Part shown: in pieces, positions 25,188 through 33,491 of the stretch
How positions within the stretch are numbered: the stretch's first letter is position 1
Layout of the letters: the number at the start of each line of letters is the position of its first letter
DNA from: Streptomyces sp. NBC_00513
GTDB lineage: Bacteria > Actinomycetota > Actinomycetes > Streptomycetales > Streptomycetaceae
DNA: 64,000 bases
Direction of reading: 5' to 3'
Assembly (NCBI RefSeq): GCF_041431415.1
Contig: NZ_CP107845.1
Coordinates: 6,944,001-7,008,000, forward strand
Made by a program: the position numbers and the translations under genes
Notes under the pieces: generated by a model
Seen by the model: the letters and a program-made list of their open reading frames with translations, nothing else
Database searches by the model: none
Told to the model about the DNA's origin: nothing

Positions 25188-26798
25188 ATGAACCGCGCAG
25201 CTCGCACCAACGACCGCTCGTCCCGCTCCCGCACGGGGGCCTCTTCCGGCGGCTCCTACAGCTCGTCCGGCTCCTACGGTTCGTCCGGCAGCTCGTACGG
25301 ATCGTCCGGCTCCGGCAGCTCCTACGGCTCTTCCGGCGGCTCCTACGGTTCCTCCGGCGGCAGCCGCGGCAGCCGCTTCGGGTCCTCCGCCCCCAGCCGT
25401 TCCGGCGGCGGCTCCCGCTCCGGCGGGGGGAACCGCTCCGGCGGCTACGGTCGCCGCTCCGCCGCGCCGCAGGGCGAATTCGCCCTGCCCGTGACGTTGA
25501 CCCCGGCGCTGCCCGCCGTCGAGGCCTTCGCCGACCTGGACATGCCCGAGGCGCTGCTCGCGGCCCTCGGCGCCCAGGGCGTCTCGGTACCGTTCCCGAT
25601 CCAGGGCGCCACCCTGCCCAACACGCTCGCGGGCCGTGACGTCCTGGGCCGCGGCCGCACCGGCTCCGGCAAGACGCTCGCCTTCGGCCTGGCCCTGCTG
25701 GCCCGCACCGCCGGTCAGCGCGCCGAACCGGGACAGCCGCTCGCGCTGATCCTCGTACCGACACGTGAACTCGCGCAGCAGGTCACCGACGCGCTGACGC
25801 CGTACGCCAAGGCGATGCGCCTGCGGATGGCCACCGTGGTCGGCGGCATGTCCATCGGCCGCCAGGCCGGCGCGCTGCGCGGCGGGGCCGAGGTCGTCGT
25901 CGCGACGCCCGGCCGGCTGAAGGACCTCATCCAGCGCGGCGACTGCAGGCTCAACCAGGTCGCCATCACCGTCCTGGACGAGGCCGACCAGATGGCCGAC
26001 ATGGGCTTCATGCCGCAGGTCACCGCGCTGCTGGACCAGGTGCGTCCCGAGGGGCAGCGGATGCTGTTCTCGGCGACCCTGGACCGCAACGTGGACCTGC
26101 TCGTGCGCCGGTATCTCACCGACCCGGTCGTCCACTCGGTGGACCCGTCGGCCGGCGCCGTGACGACGATGGAGCACCACGTGCTGCACGTCCAGGGCCA
26201 TGACAAGCAGGCCGCCACGACCGAGATCGCCGCCCGCGAGGGCCGCGTGATCATGTTCCTGGACACCAAGCACGCGGTGGACCGCCTCACGCAGGACCTG
26301 CTCAACAGCGGGGTGCGCGCCGCGGCGCTGCACGGCGGGAAGTCGCAGCCCCAGCGCACGCGCACGCTGGCGCAGTTCAAGACCGGCCACGTGACCGTGC
26401 TGGTCGCGACGAACGTCGCCGCCCGGGGCATCCACGTCGACAACCTCGACCTGGTCGTCAACGTCGACCCGCCGACCGACCACAAGGACTACCTGCACCG
26501 CGGTGGTCGCACCGCGCGCGCCGGCGAGTCCGGCAGCGTCGTCACCCTGGTCCTGCCGAACCAGCGCCGCGACATGGTGCGCCTGATGGCCGCCGCCGGG
26601 ATCACCCCGCAGACCACCCAGGTCCGCTCCGGCGAGGCCGAACTGAACCGCATCACCGGTGCCCAGGCCCCCTCCGGCGTGCCCGTCACCATCACGGCCC
26701 CGGTCACGGAGCGGCGCACGCGCAGCGCCGCCTCCACCCGCGGCCGGCGCAGCCGCCCGGCGCAGGCCCGGCGACGCTCGTACGACAGCGCGGCGTAA
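25188..26798 (+). CDS. DEAD-box RNA helicase
   Basis: 536 residues from ATG 25188. Residues 20-95 are a low-complexity Gly/Ser/Tyr/Arg region of SSGSYGS-type repeats, likely an RNA-binding disordered tail. The helicase core follows with the Q-motif region (VPFPIQGATLPNTLAGRDVLG), motif I GRTGSGKT near 165, Ia PTRELAQQ, Ib TPGRL, motif II DEAD, motif III SAT, and C-terminal motifs including ARGIHVDNLDLVVN and HRGGRTARAG. A short basic tail ends it. It unwinds RNA, probably in cold adaptation next to the cold-shock gene. A longer in-frame upstream extension exists but has no good start. Confidence 0.95.
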   Translation: MNRAARTNDRSSRSRTGASSGGSYSSSGSYGSSGSSYGSSGSGSSYGSSGGSYGSSGGSRGSRFGSSAPSRSGGGSRSGGGNRSGGYGRRSAAPQGEFALPVTLTPALPAVEAFADLDMPEALLAALGAQGVSVPFPIQGATLPNTLAGRDVLGRGRTGSGKTLAFGLALLARTAGQRAEPGQPLALILVPTRELAQQVTDALTPYAKAMRLRMATVVGGMSIGRQAGALRGGAEVVVATPGRLKDLIQRGDCRLNQVAITVLDEADQMADMGFMPQVTALLDQVRPEGQRMLFSATLDRNVDLLVRRYLTDPVVHSVDPSAGAVTTMEHHVLHVQGHDKQAATTEIAAREGRVIMFLDTKHAVDRLTQDLLNSGVRAAALHGGKSQPQRTRTLAQFKTGHVTVLVATNVAARGIHVDNLDLVVNVDPPTDHKDYLHRGGRTARAGESGSVVTLVLPNQRRDMVRLMAAAGITPQTTQVRSGEAELNRITGAQAPSGVPVTITAPVTERRTRSAASTRGRRSRPAQARRRSYDSAA

Positions 26799-26801
26799 CG
26801 C

Positions 26802-26978
26802 GTGCGCAGCGCGGCCCCCACCCGGCTGTGCGACATCCCGCTCGACCGGGGACCCTTCACGGAGTCCTCGGCCGGGGTGGGCGAGGCCCGCACCGCCATG
26901 CGCGGGCGTGTCCTGGACATGTCGCCGGTGATCGACGAGCACGGTTACACCCTGGGCGTCCTCGCCCTCACGTCCTGA
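26802..26978 (+). CDS. small protein of unknown function in the cold-shock module
   Basis: A 58-codon frame from GTG 26802, three bases after the helicase stop, ending in TGA 26976-26978. 55 of 58 codons end in G or C, the bias of real genes here. The product (starting VRSAAPTRLCDIPLDRGPF, ending TLGVLALTS) has one Cys and no recognised domain. No clear ribosome-binding site precedes it, so it may be translated by re-initiation. It could be the remnant of a longer gene. Confidence 0.4.
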   Translation: MRSAAPTRLCDIPLDRGPFTESSAGVGEARTAMRGRVLDMSPVIDEHGYTLGVLALTS

Positions 26979-27033
26979 CCGCCTTCGCGGCCGTCCGGTC
27001 CGGCGTTCACCTTCCCGTCCCCGCGGAGGCATC

Positions 27034-27276
27034 ATGCGTTGCGTCATCGCCCGTTTCCCCTTCGAGCTCACCAAGGCCGAGGTCCTGGAGTCCATGAAGG
27101 GCATCAAGGCCGAGCCCGTCACCGGGGAATCCGTGATCATCGGCCGTCGCACGTACCCGGTCAAGCAGGTCGGCGAGGTGATCACCCGCCAGGACCGTCG
27201 CGACTTCACGGCGGGCGAGGTGACCCGCGCACTGACCCGCCTGGGCTTCGTCTGCCGCACGGTGGAAACGGCTTAG
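27034..27276 (+). CDS. small conserved protein, SCO5918-like
   Basis: 80 residues from ATG 27034. The sequence MRCVIARFPFELTKAEVLES through VIIGRRTYPVKQVGEVITRQ is, from memory, like the short SCO5918-type proteins that sit beside a DEAD-box helicase in Streptomyces genomes. Function unknown. The small basic alpha/beta layout would suit nucleic-acid binding, but that is speculation. A GCGGAGG site lies upstream and a hairpin follows the stop. Confidence 0.75.
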   Translation: MRCVIARFPFELTKAEVLESMKGIKAEPVTGESVIIGRRTYPVKQVGEVITRQDRRDFTAGEVTRALTRLGFVCRTVETA

Positions 27277-27286
27277 ATCCTCGGGT

Positions 27287-27319
27287 GTCCCGGGTCCGGC
27301 GTCGCGCCGGGTCCGGGAC
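27287..27319. terminator. terminator after the SCO5918-like gene
   Basis: GTCCCGG (27287-27293) pairs with CCGGGAC at the far end, and an inner CCGGCG/CGCCGG stem closes on a TCG loop. The 13 pairs are interrupted by a GT/GT mismatch. It starts 11 bases after the stop codon. Confidence 0.65.
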
Positions 27320-27505
27320 ATCGTCGTGTCCGGGCCGTGCCGGCGCGTCCGGTTCGGCACCCGGTGTCCGGGTGGGTCCGGCTCGTACCGCCCGGTGCCG
27401 TCGGACCGGCCCGTAACCGTGACCGAAGCGTCATCGCAGCCCGGCCGCGGCGGGGCGCGGCCTTGCTAGGTTCCTCCCTCAGTCGGGAGCCGCAGGAGGG
27501 CCGCC

Positions 27506-28330
27506 ATGCACGCCGGATGTGCGAACAGACGCGAGAACAGCGACGACAGCGACGACAGACGCCAGGGCGGGAGCGAGGGCGGACGTCGATCCGCCACCCG
27601 GGCGCGTCCGCTCGTCGTCTCGGTACTGATGGCGGCGGCCCTCGCGGGCTGCGGGCCGACCCCGACCGCCTCGACCCGCCCCGATCCCTCCGCCGTCGCC
27701 GCCACGCCGTCCGCCGAGGCTTCTGCCTCTCCCTCCGCTTCCGCCGTCTCCGCCCCGCCCCCGACCACCCGGACCCCGGCACCGGGCACCCCGGCGTCCT
27801 CGTCCCCGAGTCCGGTGCTCGCCCCGACGAGCTCCGCTCCGCCCACGCCCCCGGCTCCCGCGACCGTGCTGTCCATGGCCGTGGCCACCCGCGGCGGCCG
27901 CCTCGACCTGGTGCGCGGCGGTCCCGCGCAGGAGTTCACGGTCACCCTGCGGGGCGGCAACACCCAGGCGTACCGGCACCTGCTGCTCACCTTCCAGATG
28001 GAGAGCCTCGTGCCCGAGCCCGGGGACACCCCCGGTCCCGCCCGGTCCTTCGTCCTGGAGCACCAGGACCCCGCCACCGGCACCTGGCGCCCCGCGGAAC
28101 TGCGCGTCGCGAACGACCTCAAGCCGTACGCGCTCCTCTCGGGCGGCGCCCCCCTGGCCCGCGACGCCGTCCGCACCGAGCGCTACCGCCTGCGCGCCAC
28201 CGCCACCGGCCCCACCGGCAGCTCCCCGGTCGTGGTCGAGGCCATCGACACGGACGCCCCGTCGGGCACACCGAGGGACCGTGAACGGCCGGGCCACTTC
28301 TCCCTTCCCCACACCACCCGTCGCCCCTGA
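27506..28330 (+). CDS. lipoprotein with Pro/Ser/Thr-rich linker
   Basis: 274 residues from ATG 27506 behind a strong AGGAGGG site. A long charged N-region (residues 1-34) precedes LVVSVLMAAALAGCG, a lipoprotein signal with lipobox LAGC near residue 49. Residues 52-115 are an Ala/Pro/Ser/Thr linker. The folded part (117-250) reads as a beta-sandwich (RLDLVRGGPAQEFTVTLRGGN, WRPAELRVANDLKPY). It probably sits on the outer face of the membrane. No catalytic motif seen; function unknown. Confidence 0.8.
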   Translation: MHAGCANRRENSDDSDDRRQGGSEGGRRSATRARPLVVSVLMAAALAGCGPTPTASTRPDPSAVAATPSAEASASPSASAVSAPPPTTRTPAPGTPASSSPSPVLAPTSSAPPTPPAPATVLSMAVATRGGRLDLVRGGPAQEFTVTLRGGNTQAYRHLLLTFQMESLVPEPGDTPGPARSFVLEHQDPATGTWRPAELRVANDLKPYALLSGGAPLARDAVRTERYRLRATATGPTGSSPVVVEAIDTDAPSGTPRDRERPGHFSLPHTTRRP

Positions 28331-28393
28331 CCCGGGAGCCTCGCCGGGGCACGTACTTCCGGGACCGCCGCGGCGCCGGGCAGACTGTCCGCT

Positions 28394-29806
28394 GTGACAT
28401 CACTGAGTAAAGGCGCCAACCTGCCGGTCCCGGCGTCGTCCGTCCGGGCCGTGCTCTGCTGGTCGGCCGGTCCCGGGGTCCCGGACGTCGACGCGTCCGC
28501 CCTGCTGCTCACCGGCGACGGACGGGTCCGCTCCGACGGCGACTTCGTCTTCTACAACCAGCCGCGCCACTCCTCGGACGCCGTGCGGCACCTGGGCAAG
28601 CAGCCCGGCGCCGACTCCCTCCAGGTGGACCTGACCGCGCTGGAGCCGGCGATCGAGCGCGTCGTGCTGTGCGCGTCCGCCGACGGGGGCAGTTTCGGGC
28701 AGGTGCCCGCGCTGCACCTGCGGTTGCTCGACGCGTTGTCCGGAGCGGAGTTGGCCCGCTTCGACATGGCGGCGGACACGGAGACCGCGTACGTGAGCGG
28801 CGAGCTCTACCGGCGGGCGGGCGCGTGGAAGTTCCGGGCCGTGGGCCAGGGATACGCGAGCGGCCTGGCGGGGCTGGCGACCGACTACGGCATCACCGTG
28901 GACGACGCCCCGACCCCGGTGGCCGAGCCGGCCCCGGCAGGCCCGTCGACGGCGCCGCCCGCGCCCGCCTTCACCCCGGCCCCCGTACCCGTGCCGGCCT
29001 CCGCTCCCGTGCCGGCCTCCAGCGGCGCGCCCGCCGTCCGGTTGGTCAAGGGCGAGGAGCGGCTCCCCGTCGAGATGCGCAAGCTCCTGTCGCTGCGCAA
29101 GCAGCAGGTCGCCGTCAGCCTGACGAAGAACGGGGCGGCGGGAGTGACCGCCCGCGTCATCCTCGTCCTCGACGCGTCCGGTTCGATGTCCACGCTCTAC
29201 TCGCGCGGCACGGTGGCCGGTGTCGTGGAGCGGATGGCCGCCGTCGCCGCGCAGCTCGACGACGACGGCGAGATGCAGGCGTGGACCTTCGCCACCAACC
29301 CCGCACGGCTGCCCGACCTGACCATCGGTGAGCTCCCGGAGTGGATCCGCCTGCACGTCCGGGTGGGCCAGATGAGCCTGTTCGGCCGCAAGAAGCCCCC
29401 GAAGGGCCTGACCGGCGGGCAGGTGGACATGCGCGCGGTCGGGTTCCAGAACGAGGAGCAGAAGGTCATCGCGGAGGTGCGCGCCTACGTACGCGACACC
29501 GCGGTGCCCGTGCCCACCCTCGTGCTGTTCTTCTCGGACGGCGGCGTGTACCGCAACAACGAGATCGAACAGGAACTGCGCGCGGCCGTCGAGGAGCCGG
29601 TGTTCTGGCAGTTCGTGGGCCTGGGTCGGGCCGGTTTCGGCGTGCTGGAACGCTTCGACGACATGCCTGGCCGGCGGGTCGACAACGTCGGGTTCTTCGC
29701 GGTGGACGACATCGACGCGATCTCGGACGCCGAGCTGTACGACAGGCTGCTGTCGGAGTTCCCGTCGTGGATCCGGGACGCCGGACGGGCGGGCATCCTG
29801 CGCTGA
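28394..29806 (+). CDS. TerD-vWA fusion protein (tellurium-resistance family)
   Basis: 470 residues from GTG 28394. Residues 1-170 are a TerD/CABP domain ([37 protein letters not shown]) with calcium-binding acidic residues. A Pro/Ala-rich linker (about 172-215) leads to a TerF-like von Willebrand A domain with the MIDAS motif [10 protein letters not shown] near 258 and [12 protein letters not shown] near 380. Ter proteins are linked to tellurite, phage and membrane-stress responses, and the exact job is unknown. It stands outside a visible ter operon. Confidence 0.9.
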   Translation: MTSLSKGANLPVPASSVRAVLCWSAGPGVPDVDASALLLTGDGRVRSDGDFVFYNQPRHSSDAVRHLGKQPGADSLQVDLTALEPAIERVVLCASADGGSFGQVPALHLRLLDALSGAELARFDMAADTETAYVSGELYRRAGAWKFRAVGQGYASGLAGLATDYGITVDDAPTPVAEPAPAGPSTAPPAPAFTPAPVPVPASAPVPASSGAPAVRLVKGEERLPVEMRKLLSLRKQQVAVSLTKNGAAGVTARVILVLDASGSMSTLYSRGTVAGVVERMAAVAAQLDDDGEMQAWTFATNPARLPDLTIGELPEWIRLHVRVGQMSLFGRKKPPKGLTGGQVDMRAVGFQNEEQKVIAEVRAYVRDTAVPVPTLVLFFSDGGVYRNNEIEQELRAAVEEPVFWQFVGLGRAGFGVLERFDDMPGRRVDNVGFFAVDDIDAISDAELYDRLLSEFPSWIRDAGRAGILR

Positions 29807-29875
29807 CCGGTGCGGACCGGGCCGGCCGACGCGGGTGCGCCCTTCGACGGGAAGCGTGTTGTCCGGTTCAAGAAA

Positions 29876-29911
29876 TGGTCTGGACCCTTGACCCGGGGTT
29901 GGTCCAGACCA
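29876..29911 (+). promoter_or_regulatory. two DasR-type (dre) chitinase operators
   Basis: TGGTCTGGACCC (29876-29887) and TGGTCCAGACCA (29900-29911) resemble the 12-bp TGGTCTAGACCA elements known upstream of Streptomyces chitinase genes and bound by the N-acetylglucosamine repressor DasR. They are spaced 24 bases centre to centre, with TTGACC (29888-29893) between them as a possible -35. They end 46 bases before the chitinase start. Confidence 0.75.
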
Positions 29912-29957
29912 ATCATGAGGCGTCCGCCCGTTCGCTCGCGCCCCACCGGGAGCATCG

Positions 29958-31712
29958 ATGAGACGTCGTTCCAGGCCCGTTCACTCGTTACTGGCCGCCC
30001 TGACCACCCTGGTCGCCTCCGCCGGACTCGTGGTCGGGGTGGTCGACGGCACCGCCCATGCCGCGACCCCGCTGCCCGCGCACGTCTTCGCCCCGTACTT
30101 CGAGGCGTACTCCTCCGACAGCCCCGCCGACCTCGCGCTCAAGTCCGGCGCCAAGTACCTGACCATGGCCTTCGTCCAGACCGAGGCCAAGGGATCCTGC
30201 ACGCCGTACTGGAACGGCGACACGGGCAGCCCGATCTCGGGCTCCGTCTTCGGCGCCGACTTCGCCACGATCCGCTCCCGCGGCGGAGACGTGATCCCCT
30301 CCTTCGGCGGATACGCGGCCGACAACGGCGGAACCGAGATCGCCGACAGCTGCACGGACGTGGACGCGATCGTCGCCGCCTACCAGAAGGTCGTCACGAC
30401 CTACGACGTCTCCCGCCTGGACATGGACATCGAGGACAACTCGTTGACCAACAAGGCCGGCATCGACCGCCGCAACCAGGCGATCCGGAAACTCCAGGAC
30501 TGGGCCGCCGCCAACGGCCGCCCCCTCCAGGTCTCTTACACCCTGCCCACCACCACGAGCGGCCTGGCGAGCAGCGGCCTGGCCGTGCTCAAGAGCGCCA
30601 AGACCGCCGGCGCCCGGGTGGACGTGGTCAACCTGATGACCTTCGACTACTACGACGGCGCCGCCCACGCCATGGCCGAGGACACCAAGACCGCCGCCAC
30701 CGGCCTCCAGGCCCAACTCGCCACTCTGTACCCGACCAAGACCCCCGCCCAGCTCTGGGGCATGATCGGCGTCACCGAGATGCCGGGCATCGACGACTAC
30801 GGACCCGCCGAGACCTTCACCACCGCCGACGCGAAGGTCGTCTACGACTGGGCCACCGCGAAGGGCCTCAACACCCTGTCCTTCTGGGCGCTCCAGCGCG
30901 ACAACGGCGGCTGCCCCGGGACCGGCGGCTCCGACACCTGCTCCGGCATCGTCCAGGACCCGTGGTACTTCAGCCACACCTTCGCCCCGTTCACCGGCGG
31001 CGGCGGACCGGTCGTCGACGACTTCTCCGTCGCGGTGACCCCCGGCTCGGCCTCGGTCGCCCCCGGCGGCACGACCACCGCGACCATCGCCACGACCCTC
31101 ACCTCGGGAACCGCGCGGCCCCTCGCGCTGACGGTCACCGCAGCGCCCGCCGGGGTGAGCGCCACCCTCGCCCCGGGCTCCGTCACCACGGGCGGATCCG
31201 CCGCGCTGACGGTCACCGCCGCCGGCACGGCGACCCCCGGCACGTACCCCCTGACCGTCACCGGGACCGGCGGCGGACTCACCCGCTCGGCCCCCTTCAC
31301 CCTCACGGTGTCGGGCCCGGGCGGCGGCGCGGGAGCGCTGGTCAACGGCGGCTTCGAGAGCGGAGCGCTCGCGCCGTGGAGCTGCCAGAGCGGCGGGGCG
31401 GTGGTCACCGCCCCGGCGCACGGCGGCTCGTACGCCCTGAAGGCCTCGCCCACCGCCGGACAGACGGGGGAGTGCGCGCAGACCCTCACCCTCGCTCCGA
31501 ACACCGCGTACACGCTCGGCGGGTGGGTCCAGGGCGGCTACGCCTACCTGGGCGTACGCGGCGGGGCCACCGGCAGCGCGTGGACCGGCTCCACCGGGTG
31601 GTCCAAGTTGACCGTCCCCTTCACCACCGGCGCCTCCGGCACCGTGACCGTCTACCTGCACGGCTGGTACGGGCAGGGCGCGGTGTACGGCGACGACCTC
31701 TCCGTCAACTAG
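29958..31712 (+). CDS. secreted GH18 chitinase with C-terminal binding modules
   Basis: 584 residues from ATG 29958. A Sec signal peptide (MRRRSRPVHSLLAALTTLVA...) is cleaved near AHA-ATP. Residues 40-345 are a GH18 TIM barrel: FAPYFEAYSSD, SFGGYAADNGG, and SRLDMDIEDNSL containing the DxDxE catalytic motif. VNLMTFDYY and LSFWALQRDNGGCPG follow. Residues 355-450 are an Ig-like domain, and residues 455-584 (LVNGGFESGALAPWSC...) are a jelly-roll CBM. It hydrolyses chitin outside the cell. Expression is probably released by glucosamine metabolites through the DasR-type sites just upstream. Confidence 0.93.
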   Translation: MRRRSRPVHSLLAALTTLVASAGLVVGVVDGTAHAATPLPAHVFAPYFEAYSSDSPADLALKSGAKYLTMAFVQTEAKGSCTPYWNGDTGSPISGSVFGADFATIRSRGGDVIPSFGGYAADNGGTEIADSCTDVDAIVAAYQKVVTTYDVSRLDMDIEDNSLTNKAGIDRRNQAIRKLQDWAAANGRPLQVSYTLPTTTSGLASSGLAVLKSAKTAGARVDVVNLMTFDYYDGAAHAMAEDTKTAATGLQAQLATLYPTKTPAQLWGMIGVTEMPGIDDYGPAETFTTADAKVVYDWATAKGLNTLSFWALQRDNGGCPGTGGSDTCSGIVQDPWYFSHTFAPFTGGGGPVVDDFSVAVTPGSASVAPGGTTTATIATTLTSGTARPLALTVTAAPAGVSATLAPGSVTTGGSAALTVTAAGTATPGTYPLTVTGTGGGLTRSAPFTLTVSGPGGGAGALVNGGFESGALAPWSCQSGGAVVTAPAHGGSYALKASPTAGQTGECAQTLTLAPNTAYTLGGWVQGGYAYLGVRGGATGSAWTGSTGWSKLTVPFTTGASGTVTVYLHGWYGQGAVYGDDLSVN

Positions 31713-31726
31713 AGCGTTAGGCTCGG

Positions 31727-31754
31727 CCGGGCCCGGGAGAGCACCCGGGCCCGG
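31727..31754. terminator. terminator after the chitinase gene
   Basis: CCGGGCCCGGG (31727-31737) pairs perfectly with CCCGGGCCCGG (31744-31754) around an AGAGCA loop, 14 bases after the stop. Confidence 0.8.
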
Positions 31755-31766
31755 AAGGGCGGCAGC

Positions 31767-32384
31767 ATGACCAGCGGTACGGGCAGCGGTGCGACCGGCG
31801 GGGGAACGACGCGGATCCACCGGGCGGTCGACCGGCCCGCGGCGCCGTGGAAGAACGGCGGGGGAATCACCCGGGAGATCGCGGTCTGGCCCGACGGCGC
31901 GGACACGAACGACTTCGCGTGGCGGGTCAGCCTCGCCGACGTCACCGCGGACGGCCCCTTCTCGTCCTTCCCCGGCGTCGACCGGATCCTCACCGTCGCC
32001 GAGGGCGCGGGCATGGACCTGACCATCGCGGGGGAGCGCAGCCTCCTGGACCTGCGCTTCGCACCCGGGCACTTTCCCGGCGACCGGCCCACCGACTGCC
32101 GCCTCCTGGACGGACCGGTCGTCAACTTCAACGTGATGTACCGCCGGGAGGGCGCGAGCGCCGAGGTCCGCGTCACGACCGGCGAACGGATCCTCGCGCC
32201 GGAGCCCGGCGAGACCCTGCTCGTGGTCGCACTGGAGGGGACCGCGGTGATCGACGGGCCGACACCGGGAAGCGCCACCGCACTGGGTCGGTATGACGCC
32301 GGCCTGCTGACGGGCCCGGACGTCCGCCGGCTACGGTCGTCCGGACGCGCCGCCGTGGTGCGGCTGCGGCCCCGTTCCTCCTGA
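31767..32384 (+). CDS. HutD/Ves family protein
   Basis: 205 residues from ATG 31767. The double-stranded beta-helix (cupin-like) HutD signature is clear: WKNGGGITREIAVWPDG, FAWRVSLADVTADGPFSSFPGVDR, then VVNFNVMYRR and LLVVALEG. HutD is associated with histidine utilisation in other bacteria, probably as a regulator or formylglutamate-related protein. Here no other hut gene is nearby, so its role is unknown. It starts just after the chitinase terminator. Confidence 0.85.
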   Translation: MTSGTGSGATGGGTTRIHRAVDRPAAPWKNGGGITREIAVWPDGADTNDFAWRVSLADVTADGPFSSFPGVDRILTVAEGAGMDLTIAGERSLLDLRFAPGHFPGDRPTDCRLLDGPVVNFNVMYRREGASAEVRVTTGERILAPEPGETLLVVALEGTAVIDGPTPGSATALGRYDAGLLTGPDVRRLRSSGRAAVVRLRPRSS

Positions 32385-32433
32385 TCCCGGTCCGACCGGG
32401 ACAAGCCGATCGGACGGTGCGCGCCCTCACGCC

Positions 32434-32470
32434 ATGGCCGGATGTGACAGACAACCGTCATTGCGGCCAT
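32434..32470. promoter_or_regulatory. nested inverted repeat upstream of the GlxA-type regulator
   Basis: ATGGCCG (32434-32440) is mirrored by CGGCCAT (32464-32470). Inside it TGAC (32445-32448) is mirrored by GTCA (32457-32460), both centred near 32452, 26 bases before the regulator start. Candidate autoregulatory operator. Confidence 0.4.
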
Positions 32471-32495
32471 CCCGGCGCGCGACGACGATGGACGC

Positions 32496-33476
32496 ATGCC
32501 CACGCCCCACCGGGTCGTCATCGCGGTCTTCACCGATGTCGACCTCCTCGATGTCACCGGCCCCGCCGAGGTCTTCGCCCTCGCCAACCGGGTGGCCGGC
32601 CGTCGCCTCTACGAGGTGCGGCTGGCAGCCCCCGAAGGCGGTCAGATCACCACCTCCGCCGGTGTCCGCCTGGTCTGCGACCTGGCGTTCGCGGAGGTCG
32701 GCGCCGCCGTGGACACGCTGCTGGTCCCCGGCGCCGTCTCCGTGGGCGAGGCGGGCCCCGTCGCGCTCGTCGACCCGGAGGTGGTGGAGTGGATCGCCGC
32801 CACCGCGCCGCACGCCCGGCGCGTGGCATCGGTCTGCGTGGGCGCCCACCTGCTCGCCGCGGCCGGCCTGCTCGACGGACGCCGGGCCACCACCCACTGG
32901 TCCACGGCCGCCCAACTGGCCGCGGAACACCCCCGGGTGGAGGTCGACGCGGACCCCATCTTCGTCCGCTCGGGCCGCCTGTGGACCGGGGCCGGCATCA
33001 GCGCCTGCATGGACCTGACCCTGGCCCTGGTGGCCGAGGACCACGGGGAGGAACTGGCCCTGGGCGTCGCCCGACAGCTGGTGATGTACCTCAAACGACA
33101 AGGAGGACAGAGCCAGTTCAGCGTTCCCCTCAGCCGACCGGCCGGCAACCGCAGGGACATCGACGAACTGCGGGCCCACGTCACCGAACACCTCGACACG
33201 GACCTGTCGGCCGCCGCGCTCGCGGCCCGCATGTGCATGAGCGAGCGCCACTTCGCCCGGGTCTTCCGCAAGGAGACGGGCACCAGCCCCGCCGCCTACG
33301 TCGAGGCGGTACGGGTCGAAGCCGCCCGACGCCTCCTCGAAACCACCGACGACCCCCTGGAACAGGTCGCCTCGGCAGCCGGTCTCGGTTCGGTGGAAAC
33401 CCTCCACCGCGCCTTCCGCAAGCAGCTCGCGACCACCCCGGCCGCATACCGCCGCCGGTTCCGCACCACTGACTGA
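32496..33476 (+). CDS. GlxA-family AraC-type regulator with DJ-1/PfpI domain
   Basis: 326 residues from ATG 32496. The N-terminal DJ-1/PfpI amidase-like domain (about 1-190) shows FTDVDLLDVTGPAEVFALANR and ASVCVGAHLLAAAGLLDGR. The Cys sits in the nucleophile-elbow position. The C-terminal AraC HTH (about 225-326) shows LAARMCMSERHFARVFRKETGTSPAAYVEAVRVEAARRLLE. Such regulators sense small nitrogen compounds and usually control adjacent genes. Here the likely target is the isochorismatase-like gene 15 bases downstream, and possibly its own promoter through the nearby dyad. Confidence 0.92.
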   Translation: MPTPHRVVIAVFTDVDLLDVTGPAEVFALANRVAGRRLYEVRLAAPEGGQITTSAGVRLVCDLAFAEVGAAVDTLLVPGAVSVGEAGPVALVDPEVVEWIAATAPHARRVASVCVGAHLLAAAGLLDGRRATTHWSTAAQLAAEHPRVEVDADPIFVRSGRLWTGAGISACMDLTLALVAEDHGEELALGVARQLVMYLKRQGGQSQFSVPLSRPAGNRRDIDELRAHVTEHLDTDLSAAALAARMCMSERHFARVFRKETGTSPAAYVEAVRVEAARRLLETTDDPLEQVASAAGLGSVETLHRAFRKQLATTPAAYRRRFRTTD

Positions 33477-33491
33477 CCGAAGGAATCGACT

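Noticed and set aside
25230-25440. Repeated GS/SYG-coding units, considered as a tandem repeat element or CRISPR-like array
   Set aside because: It is the low-complexity N-terminal tail of the helicase. The units are irregular and codon-driven, without spacers.
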